From Verrucomicrobiota bacterium (lineage in GTDB: Bacteria > Verrucomicrobiota > Verrucomicrobiia > Limisphaerales > JADJPG01), in contig JADJPG010000019.1 of NCBI GenBank assembly GCA_016713365.1, positions 48,464-112,463 of the forward strand: a stretch of DNA of 64,000 nt, written 5' to 3'. The number at the start of each line of letters is the position of its first letter. Positions within the stretch are counted from its first letter, which is position 1. A program made the translations under genes and the position numbers. Positions 43,021 through 50,111 of this stretch are shown one piece after another. The notes beneath the pieces are model-generated. The model searched no databases. It saw only the letters and a program-made list of their open reading frames with translations, and had not been told where the DNA came from.

Positions 43021-45168
43021 TCACGGCGCGATCAGGGTCGTCCGGTAGAACTCCTTCAACGGCGGGTTCGTCGTCGTGATCGTTTCGAGGAAGAAGAGCG
43101 TCCCGGAACCGTCGAGGAACTCCAGCTCCGGTCCCGCCAGCCACACGTTCGTATCGAATGTGGATCGGTAATCCAACGTGAACCGCTGATCCGGACGGCC
43201 ACCGAAGAGATAAAGATTCTGCGCGAGGTAACCCGATCCTCCGCCTGTCACGATCCGATCGAACGACAAAAACTTCACGGCATTCGTTTCGGCAACGATC
43301 GGACTGCGCAGGATCAATCCTTCCACGCCCACCGTGATCAACTGCCGGGAATCCGTCGTCGCCCCATAGAGATTCTTCCGCGTCAACGTCCCGACCTGCG
43401 ACCAGTTCACCGCGTTCGTACTCTTCAGAACCGTTCCGGAGTTTCCCACCGCGAACCAGCTCCCGTCGACAAAGGTGACGTCATTCAGCCATTTCGTCGT
43501 GCCGCTCGTTTGCCTCGACCACGCTGTGGCGTTCGTGCTCGTGAGGATCGTCCCGTTCTGCCCCACCGCAATCAACCGTCCGCCTGCAAAGCGCACGCGA
43601 TACAACCAGTTGGTCGTCACCGCACCGACCACGCTCCAGCTCTTTCCATCCACACTTGTGACGATCGCACCGTCGTCACCCGTCGCCACCCAACCGCCCG
43701 GCCACGCAGTGACGCCGCTCAGGAACCGATTGGTCGGGGACACCTTCGCAACCCAGTTCGAGCCGTCAACACTGGTCAGAATCGTGCCTCCTGCACCGGT
43801 CACCACGAACAGATCGCTCGACGCGCCCACGCCCTGGAGATCATTCGTCGTCACCCGCGCCGGCGCGGACCACACCACGCCAAACGAATTACTGCCCACC
43901 GGCGCGACCACCACTTCGCCGCCGATCTGATTCGTCATTAGAACCGACTCGACCACGTTCGGGCTGATGGCAATCGCCCCGCGATCGCCCACCGCAATCA
44001 ACAGATTCGTATTCCCGCCCACGCCGAGAAAAATGGCGTTCGTCACCGCCTCCGGCACCAACTCGAGCTTCCAGTCCACGCCGTTCAAGCTCGTCATCAC
44101 AGTCGCGCGATCGCCCACTGCGACGTAAAGATTTGTCGGGCACGTGACATCCCACAACCAATTGCGAATCGAGTCATCGCCCGAGCGCCACGTCACCGGC
44201 TCCGCCCCAGCGCCGCCGTACCCCTCCTCCATCAAACCTGTCCTTCCCGCAATCAGCACAAAATCCGGCGTGCGCGTCGCAGAATAGTAAGTCCACGGAA
44301 CCGGACCGCCCACCTTGCTCAACTCATTGGTCCATGGGCCACCGCTGTTCTGCACCCGCACTTCGCTGTCCCCGACCAGGAACCGATTCGAGCCTGACGT
44401 CGCTGCGTAAAACAGATCGTTCAACGCCCCGGTGGCTTCGGCAAACCAGTTCACGCCCGAGTTGGTGCTGGAGAAACACGCGCCGTTCTCCGCCACCGCC
44501 GTGAACCGGCCCGTCGCGAAACTCACTCGGTTGAAATGTTCACCCGTGCCGCTCGCACGCGTGGTCCACGTGGTGCCGTTCAGGCTTGTGATGATCTTTC
44601 CGGCCTCGCCCACGGCCACAAACACACCGCCGCCGTAGGTCACCCCGCGCAGCCATTGGTTCGCGCTGGAACGCTTCTGCCAGTTAACTCCGTCGGCACT
44701 CGTGTAGATCGCACCGTTGTCGCCCACGGCAACCGCCAGCGTCGGCGATGCCGTCACGCCTTCCAACCAGTCCGCGGTGGAACCATTGCTCAGCGTGCCC
44801 GGCTTGAAGTCATCCAGACTGTCCGCATACAACACGGTGCCGTTCTGACCGGTGATCAGGATCCGACTCCCCATGAACGCGACCGCCCGGAGATCGTTCG
44901 TAGTTCCGCTTTCACGCGGAATCCACAGGTTGAAATCCCCCGACGAATATATCTGTCCCAGCTCGGCCACCTGAATCGCAACGCCAAGAGCCGCTGAATA
45001 CGCCATGTCGACGACATTGCCGCCATGCGGTTTTGGATTCGACCAACGCCAGCGCATCGATCCCTCCGCCGCACGGGAAGTCGCCATCGACGCGAGCAAA
45101 GCACCGCCCGCGAGCAGCAATGCAACGATTGCCCTCGCCAGCCAGAACCACTTTCCGCTCGCTCGCAT
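43021..45168 (-). CDS. Secreted BNR/Ycf48-like beta-propeller protein
   Basis: A 715-residue exported protein with a signal peptide (IVALLLAGGALLASMATSRAA). The body repeats about every 40-50 residues the pattern 'xxVGxxGxIxTSxxGxxWxxxxSGTxxxLxxVxxxxGxFVAVG', as in sialidase/BNR and photosystem-stability (Ycf48) propellers; about a dozen units are seen, which may make two propellers. No sialidase catalytic set is evident. The C-terminus ends in EFYRTTLIAP after a beta segment (FTLDYRSTFDTNVWL), a loose version of the FYR terminal module. It lies 69 bases downstream of the sensor kinase on the same strand and may be the last gene of that operon. Confidence 0.85.
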   Translation of the reverse strand: MRASGKWFWLARAIVALLLAGGALLASMATSRAAEGSMRWRWSNPKPHGGNVVDMAYSAALGVAIQVAELGQIYSSGDFNLWIPRESGTTNDLRAVAFMGSRILITGQNGTVLYADSLDDFKPGTLSNGSTADWLEGVTASPTLAVAVGDNGAIYTSADGVNWQKRSSANQWLRGVTYGGGVFVAVGEAGKIITSLNGTTWTTRASGTGEHFNRVSFATGRFTAVAENGACFSSTNSGVNWFAEATGALNDLFYAATSGSNRFLVGDSEVRVQNSGGPWTNELSKVGGPVPWTYYSATRTPDFVLIAGRTGLMEEGYGGAGAEPVTWRSGDDSIRNWLWDVTCPTNLYVAVGDRATVMTSLNGVDWKLELVPEAVTNAIFLGVGGNTNLLIAVGDRGAIAISPNVVESVLMTNQIGGEVVVAPVGSNSFGVVWSAPARVTTNDLQGVGASSDLFVVTGAGGTILTSVDGSNWVAKVSPTNRFLSGVTAWPGGWVATGDDGAIVTSVDGKSWSVVGAVTTNWLYRVRFAGGRLIAVGQNGTILTSTNATAWSRQTSGTTKWLNDVTFVDGSWFAVGNSGTVLKSTNAVNWSQVGTLTRKNLYGATTDSRQLITVGVEGLILRSPIVAETNAVKFLSFDRIVTGGGSGYLAQNLYLFGGRPDQRFTLDYRSTFDTNVWLAGPELEFLDGSGTLFFLETITTTNPPLKEFYRTTLIAP

Positions 45169-45237
45169 CTGTCGGGTCTAAATTCTGATTAACCGAAACC
45201 GTACTGACATCCGCCACGTGAACCATCCGACTTCCAA

Positions 45238-46683
45238 TTACCCCAACGTCACCGTCATCGAATGCGTTTTCGTCTTCCACAAGGACGCCGGCAACGACAG
45301 GACGAACACGCATCCGGAGTTCGAGCTGGTGTTCAATTCCAAACTCGCGCCGAGGTGATTCGCCAGCTGCTTGCTAATCGCCAGGCCAATGCCGCTGCCG
45401 CCCTCTTTGGCAGACGAGCATGGGACAAACGGCGTCCGGTTCGCCGGAAAGCCCGGACCTTCATCCCGCACTTCGCACCACAACGTCTCGTTCGCCTCCC
45501 GCAAGGCGAGAGTCACCCGCCGCCCCTTGGGCGTCACCTCGATCGCGTTTTGCACAAGATTCACCAGAATCAACACAACGAGATTCGCCACGCGGTTCGG
45601 AAGCACCGCCCCGGACTCCGCCTTCGAGAAGATATCTACGCCACGCTCGCGACCCATCGACCGGACTCTACCGGAAATCATCTCCACCAACTCGGCGACC
45701 GGCAGCTCGTATTGCCCGGACCCATCGTCCTCGCGCAGCACCGTCACCACTTCGTTGATCATCGCCTGCATCCGTCGCGTGGACGCGATCGCCTGCTGCA
45801 AATCCGTGTCCGGATTGTCGGCGACCGATGCGCCCAGACCGGCGACAAAGTTCTGCAATCCGGCCAGGGGATTTCGCAAACCGTGGATCAGGTGAGACGT
45901 CACCGCGCCGACCGCTGAAGTCTTGGCCGCCAACGCGAGTTCCTGATTCGCCTTCAACAGATTCTCCGTGCGCTCCGCGAGCATCTGATGCGCCTGATTC
46001 AACCGCCGGAACGACCAGATGATCGTCACCGCCAGAACAAACCCGCCCACCAGAAAGGCCGTCAACGCCTGGCGCGCCAGATGCCGATCCAAACGCGCAA
46101 ACTCCGCCGCGATGCTGTGTCCCTCGATGATGAATTGCGCGATGCCCACGAGCCTTGATTCGCGCCCCATCTCCAACGGAACGATCACCTCAAGAATTGG
46201 CATCACACGACGCTCGCTCGCCTCCGTCGACGCACCCGGCAGGAAGATCACATCCAGTGAATACGCCGGCCAGAACCGGCCGATCGGCATCGACGCATCC
46301 ATTGTCGTCAGGTCGTCTTCCGAGATTTCCGCTTCGAACATCTCCACTGGAAAACTCTCCACAAACTTCCCGTCCGCATTGAATAACCGCGCGCCCATCA
46401 CGCCGCTTAACTTCGAGGTCTGGAGAATGACTGTTAGCAGATTCTCCGGCTCATCCGCGTCCTCGACTGCATCCGCCGCCGCATTCATCGGCATCTGCAT
46501 GCGCGCCACCGCGTGGAGAATCTCCGCATCTCGACCGGCAATTTGCGCCCGGATTCGCGAGCGCGTCTGTTGCATGGTCAGCGCGATGACGCCCGCCAGA
46601 ATCAGCAGCGTCGTGAGCAGCACCAGCCACGGCAACCGCTTTGAGCGGAGCAGCAGCTTCTGGATGTTCACGATTCGTTCCAC
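45238..46683 (-). CDS. Membrane sensor histidine kinase, likely partner of the NtrC-type regulator
   Basis: A 481-residue kinase starting at GTG 46683. One transmembrane helix (residues ~20-37), an extracytoplasmic sensor region to about 185, a second helix (ALTAFLVGGFVLAVTIIWSF), then HisKA with the acceptor His in LIHGLRNPL and an HATPase domain (N-box NLVQNAIEV, DEGPGFP, GGSGIGLAIS). The transmitter type resembles NtrB/DctB kinases that pair with sigma-54 activators. It sits 13 bases after the barrel gene, with the activator gene about 2 kb upstream on the same strand, so pairing with that regulator is strongly suggested. The signal is unknown; an envelope cue is plausible given the barrel and exported neighbours. 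Confidence 0.9.
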   Translation of the reverse strand: MERIVNIQKLLLRSKRLPWLVLLTTLLILAGVIALTMQQTRSRIRAQIAGRDAEILHAVARMQMPMNAAADAVEDADEPENLLTVILQTSKLSGVMGARLFNADGKFVESFPVEMFEAEISEDDLTTMDASMPIGRFWPAYSLDVIFLPGASTEASERRVMPILEVIVPLEMGRESRLVGIAQFIIEGHSIAAEFARLDRHLARQALTAFLVGGFVLAVTIIWSFRRLNQAHQMLAERTENLLKANQELALAAKTSAVGAVTSHLIHGLRNPLAGLQNFVAGLGASVADNPDTDLQQAIASTRRMQAMINEVVTVLREDDGSGQYELPVAELVEMISGRVRSMGRERGVDIFSKAESGAVLPNRVANLVVLILVNLVQNAIEVTPKGRRVTLALREANETLWCEVRDEGPGFPANRTPFVPCSSAKEGGSGIGLAISKQLANHLGASLELNTSSNSGCVFVLSLPASLWKTKTHSMTVTLG

Positions 46684-46696
46684 GGCTTATTCCATT

Positions 46697-47623
46697 TCAA
46701 AACTCGACACTGACTCCCGCGCTCAAGGTGTTCACTGCATACTCGTCCAGCAACTGGTTGGAGTCGGAACGCTCATATTCGTATTGGGCATAGAGGCGGA
46801 GATGCGGGTTCAATTGCCGCTCCGCGCGCAAGGTCGCCCGCAGATCGGTGCGTCGTCGTTTCTCCGGATCGGTGTCGCTGACGGTCTGGACCGGAAACCG
46901 GTAATGCGCCACGCGACCTTCCGCGGAGATTTCCCAGCGCTCGGTCTTCAATCGCAACTGGTGAACCAGCTCGTAGCGTTCGTAGTCGAAGTAACCGCTC
47001 ACATTCTCCGCGCTGTGCCGGTAACCAACTCGCGTTGAACTGCGCCAGTGACGTTTCGTATCCCAGAAATGTTTCCAGCCGATCTGAACCTCGTGATGAG
47101 AAACACGCCGCACGCTGTTCGTGATCGTATCGCCGTCAGCATCGCGACCGGGAGCGCGATTGTAGCCGCGCTGGGTGAAGAGATAACTGAGGCTGACCTC
47201 CGATTGCCGCCCATAGGTGCGGCCCAGCGTCAGCTTCGGTCCGCCCTCCCAATAGTCGTCCACCGAATCCTTGTAGAGCTGTCGCGAGACGGGCGTTTCC
47301 AGCGACAGCCAGACATCGGTTGAAAGCTCGCGTCGCACCCCCGGTCGAATTGTCAGGCTCAAACCGCGCGCCGGCAGTGCGGCGAGATTGGTGTCGGTAA
47401 TCGAGAAATCGATCAGCTGATCGAAATACATTCCCTCCAAGCCCAGCGCGGCCTGCCAGTCATTTTCCCAGAAGCGCCGGACCTCCAGCTGGGTCATCGC
47501 AAAGTCTTCGTGGTCGAGTCGGCTCGATTCCCAGAAGCGCGTGTCCTCCCGCGAGATACAGCAACACCTGCGTCCCATCCACCGGCAGTCGCAACAACAT
47601 TCCCTCCACCGCCGTGTGGACAA
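46697..47623 (-). CDS. Outer-membrane beta-barrel protein, C-terminal part (frameshifted)
   Basis: Main part of an outer-membrane barrel. From residue ~27 on it shows alternating amphipathic strands with many Tyr/Trp/Arg (for example SEVSLSYLFTQRGYN, LRLYAQYEYERSD) and ends in AGVSVEF with a C-terminal Phe, the signal recognised by the BAM machinery. The first ~25 residues (Cys/Arg-rich) are out of frame; adding one base at about 47545-47552 joins the next fragment as LAGEDTRFWESSR. The role may be a porin, secretion channel or surface anchor; I cannot choose. Twelve bases separate it from the sensor kinase. Confidence 0.8.
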   Translation of the reverse strand: MSTRRWRECCCDCRWMGRRCCCISREDTRFWESSRLDHEDFAMTQLEVRRFWENDWQAALGLEGMYFDQLIDFSITDTNLAALPARGLSLTIRPGVRRELSTDVWLSLETPVSRQLYKDSVDDYWEGGPKLTLGRTYGRQSEVSLSYLFTQRGYNRAPGRDADGDTITNSVRRVSHHEVQIGWKHFWDTKRHWRSSTRVGYRHSAENVSGYFDYERYELVHQLRLKTERWEISAEGRVAHYRFPVQTVSDTDPEKRRRTDLRATLRAERQLNPHLRLYAQYEYERSDSNQLLDEYAVNTLSAGVSVEF

Positions 47624-47783
47624 ATGGACTGGCCTCCGGCGCAGTGCGGGACAACCCCACGTTATCCTTGTAGCCCAACCCGGCCTTCAACGTGGCCGAC
47701 GGCTCCCAACTCGGCAGCAACGTCTTCGGCCCGGCATCCCCAGCCCGGCCCGCCGCGCGACGGATCCCATCAGCACGCCGCAA
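47460..47783 (-). CDS. Outer-membrane beta-barrel protein, N-terminal part
   Basis: Gives the first strands (SWEPSATLKAGLGYKDNVGLSRT, then the loop and LLLRLP-type strand); residues after LAGG are out of frame. Its apparent TTG start at 47783 lacks a signal peptide. A better start is ATG 47832 in another frame, reading MRRCCVSQSWVLWTLTVAA, a short signal peptide that runs into a stop; one extra base at about 47771-47776 would explain this and would give VAA-ADGI at the cleavage site. The gene would then span 47832-46697 (~378 residues) with two breaks. The 5' break is less certain than the one near 47548. Confidence 0.6.
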   Translation of the reverse strand: MRRADGIRRAAGRAGDAGPKTLLPSWEPSATLKAGLGYKDNVGLSRTAPEASPFVHTAVEGMLLRLPVDGTQVLLYLAGGHALLGIEPTRPRRLCDDPAGGPALLGK

Positions 47784-47786
47784 CCG

Positions 47787-48431
47787 TCAGGGTCCACAGC
47801 ACCCAGCTCTGGCTGACACAACAACGCCGCATTCGGTTCCTGGCTTGCTCCGCTGTCGTCGCGAACAGTGCGGAGGGGAGTTGAGGTTAGGAGGTTTGAG
47901 CGTCCAACACTGGGATCCTTCTTCGGTCTTGAGCGAGTCCTGCCCGCGGCGCTTTCGATTCTGCGCAGCGGCTTCGCGGGCGTTCTCCCGCGCGTTCTCG
48001 ATCACTTCGTTCATGGATGGCAGTTGAGTCCGGAGTTCCCGCGCCCGTTCCCGCGCTTCCTCGCGCATCGCCTTGGCCCGGCGCAACCACGCGTCGCGTT
48101 GCTCCCGCATGCTGGCTCGAATTCGATCACGCTCGGCTTCGGTGGTGGCACCGAGCAATCGCTTCTTCATCTGCTCCTGCTCCTTGAGATACGCCTCCCG
48201 GCTGACTTCAAAGCGCAGCAGGCGCTCCTTTATCGCCAGCGGAAGCTTCTGGCGATCCGCCGTGGTTGGCAGAAGCCCGAGCTCGTCCGCCTGCTTTTCG
48301 GAGAGGACGACTCGGCCATCGCGCTCGATCGGTTTGATCGTGGGCGCGAGGTTCGTCTGGCCAAAACACGTCAGGCCGGAGAGCAAAACTCCGGTCAGCA
48401 AGGCCAGTTTGATGGGTCGCGAATGACACAT
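47787..48431 (-). CDS. Small exported coiled-coil protein of unknown function
   Basis: I chose ATG at 48431, giving a signal peptide (LALLTGVLLSGLTCFGQ); the frame is open to 48497 but the extra residues are not export-like and overlap the promoter. The mature part is a highly charged helix-rich segment (repeated Glu/Arg/Lys, about residues 70-165), reminiscent of periplasmic Spy/CpxP-like or chaperone-like helical proteins, though I do not claim membership. The final ~45 residues look unlike the rest and overlap the start of the barrel gene, so the true C-terminus may be earlier or frameshifted. It is first in the operon behind the sigma-54-type promoter. Confidence 0.65.
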   Translation of the reverse strand: MCHSRPIKLALLTGVLLSGLTCFGQTNLAPTIKPIERDGRVVLSEKQADELGLLPTTADRQKLPLAIKERLLRFEVSREAYLKEQEQMKKRLLGATTEAERDRIRASMREQRDAWLRRAKAMREEARERARELRTQLPSMNEVIENARENAREAAAQNRKRRGQDSLKTEEGSQCWTLKPPNLNSPPHCSRRQRSKPGTECGVVVSARAGCCGP

Positions 48432-48504
48432 AAGATTCGGTGCGACGGCGGTGGAACGACGGTGTCCCACATTACCGCGCACGCTGCCATCGAGCAACCC
48501 TAAG

Positions 48505-48521
48505 GCAGGCCGTATGCCAAG
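48505..48521 (-). promoter_or_regulatory. Sigma-54-type promoter of the exported protein/barrel/kinase operon
   Basis: Minus-strand CTTGGCATACGGCCTGC has TTGGCA at -24 and CTGC at -12 with the required 12-base GG-to-GC spacing. The predicted start is near 48493, about 60 bases before the ATG at 48431. It is a weaker match than the one at 42869, supported by the paired dyads upstream. Confidence 0.5.
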
Positions 48522-48603
48522 GCGGGTACCGGGACGGACGCGAGGGAAAACAGCGGATTACCGGTCTTCCATGGGAAACTCCGGACATTGGTAGGTCCAC
48601 CAC

Positions 48604-48621
48604 CCTGGGCTGATTCCCCCA
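48604..48621. promoter_or_regulatory. Upstream activator-type dyad C
   Basis: On the minus strand TGGGGGAATCAGCCCAGG, sharing GGGGAAW plus a CCC half with dyads A and B; centred about 107 bp upstream of the -12 element at 48505. Confidence 0.45.
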
Positions 48622-48645
48622 CCCGCCAGCGCCCGGGAAAAGCGG

Positions 48646-48663
48646 TTGGGCGCTATTCCCCAG
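48646..48663. promoter_or_regulatory. Upstream activator-type dyad D
   Basis: On the minus strand CTGGGGAATAGCGCCCAA, about 42 bp (four helical turns) beyond dyad C. It overlaps the stop codon of the activator gene and one arm of a separate perfect 7-bp inverted repeat (AGCGCCC...GGGCGCT, 48628-48654). Confidence 0.45.
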
Positions 48664-50038
48664 CCTTGCCGCCGGACTTCCCACCCGACAACCGGTAGCG
48701 CACGTAGTCCCGCGACACCCCGAGCAACCGCGCCGCGGCGGACACGTTGTTCCCGGATTGTTTCAAGGCGAGCTGGATCAGACGGTTGATGGAGTCTTCG
48801 AGCGAAAATCCCTCGGTCGGAAAACTAAACTCAGGGTTCAGCCAGTCCCCTGGCAGCACTGTTGCGATTCCTGTTCGCGCAACTCCGCCGAGATGCGCGA
48901 AGTCGAGCTGGTCGCCATCCTCGAAAACCACCGCTCGTTCCAGCTCATGCGACAGCTCCCGCACATTCCCCGGCCAGGCATAGCCGACGAGCCGACGCCG
49001 ACCCTCCGGAGTAATTGTCCGGCGCGGCAGGCGATGGCGCTGGCACAACCGTTCCATCATCGACTCCGCGAGATTCACGATGTCATCGCCACGTTCCCGC
49101 AGCGGCGGAATCCGCACGCGATACAGATCGAGCCGGTGATAAAGATCCTCACGGAATAGCCCGGCGCTGATCAGTGCCTTCAAATCGCGATGCGTCGCCG
49201 CAATCACGCGCACATCGATGGGAACTTCGCGATTGCCACCCAGCCGGCGAATGCGGTGATCCTCCAGTGCCTTCAGCACCTTCGCCTGCAAGGCAAGTGG
49301 CAGGCTCGGCAGCTCGTCGAGGAACAGCGTTCCGCCGTTGGCCGCTTCAAACAAACCCATCCGCGCCGTGCGCGCGTCCGTAAACGCGCCGCGTTCGTGA
49401 CCGAACAACTCCGATTCCGCGAGCGTCTCCGGGACCGCGGAGCAGTTCATCTCGATCAACGGCTGCGCCGCGCGCGGTCCGCGATGATGAAGCCATCGCG
49501 CAATCGTCGTCTTGCCCGTGCCGGTCTCGCCTTCGATCAACACCGGCGGCAATTGCGTCTGCACGCGTTGATCAGCGGCGAGAATCTTCTCCAGCTGCCG
49601 TTCCAGCGCCGCCATCGACGCACCAAAGAAAAAGCCCGCCCCGGATTGCGATCCGTCGCCGCGCCGATGCTCTTCCACGCGAGCCGACTGCCGCGCCCGC
49701 CGCGCCCGCGAGAGAACGAGCGGGACTTCCGCCACGTCGAATGGCTTCACCAGATAATCCAGCGCGCCCAGACGCATCGCCTCCACCGCACCGGAGACGC
49801 CGCCGTCCGCGGTCATCACCACCACTGAGGTGTTGGTGGAAAAAATCTTCTCCTTCAGCAAATCCGTCCCCTGCCCGTCGGGTAGGTTCACATCGAGCAG
49901 AGCGAAATCAAACGGGAGTTCGGCGATGAACCGTCGCGCCGCATCGATGGTGCCGGCGCCGGTGACATCCGCTCCCAGACGTTCCAGCTGCGCCGCCAGC
50001 TGCCGGCGCAGCAACGCCTCGTCTTCGAGGATCAGCAC
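48653..50038 (-). CDS. NtrC-class sigma-54-dependent response regulator
   Basis: Activates sigma-54 RNA polymerase after phosphorylation. A 461-residue protein from GTG 50038: receiver (EDEALLRRQ, acceptor Asp in FALLDVNLPDGQG), AAA+ domain (Walker A GETGTGKT, Walker B TLFLDELPSL, sensor segment RVIAATHRDL, LRERGDD, WPGNVREL) and a Fis-type helix-turn-helix (NNVSAAARLLGVSRDYVRYRL). The polymerase-contacting loop reads GAFTDA in place of canonical GAFTGA. It precedes the operon containing a sensor kinase, and paired dyads lie behind two sigma-54-like promoters nearby, so control of these surface-protein genes is likely. Frame is open upstream without an ATG, supporting the GTG. Confidence 0.93.
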   Translation of the reverse strand: MLILEDEALLRRQLAAQLERLGADVTGAGTIDAARRFIAELPFDFALLDVNLPDGQGTDLLKEKIFSTNTSVVVMTADGGVSGAVEAMRLGALDYLVKPFDVAEVPLVLSRARRARQSARVEEHRRGDGSQSGAGFFFGASMAALERQLEKILAADQRVQTQLPPVLIEGETGTGKTTIARWLHHRGPRAAQPLIEMNCSAVPETLAESELFGHERGAFTDARTARMGLFEAANGGTLFLDELPSLPLALQAKVLKALEDHRIRRLGGNREVPIDVRVIAATHRDLKALISAGLFREDLYHRLDLYRVRIPPLRERGDDIVNLAESMMERLCQRHRLPRRTITPEGRRRLVGYAWPGNVRELSHELERAVVFEDGDQLDFAHLGGVARTGIATVLPGDWLNPEFSFPTEGFSLEDSINRLIQLALKQSGNNVSAAARLLGVSRDYVRYRLSGGKSGGKAGE

Positions 50039-50111
50039 ACTCAGACCTGCCAGTGCGGTGTGGACATCGGGAGAATGACCAGCGGCTCGTGTCGCGCGAC
50101 AACCGCAGCGA

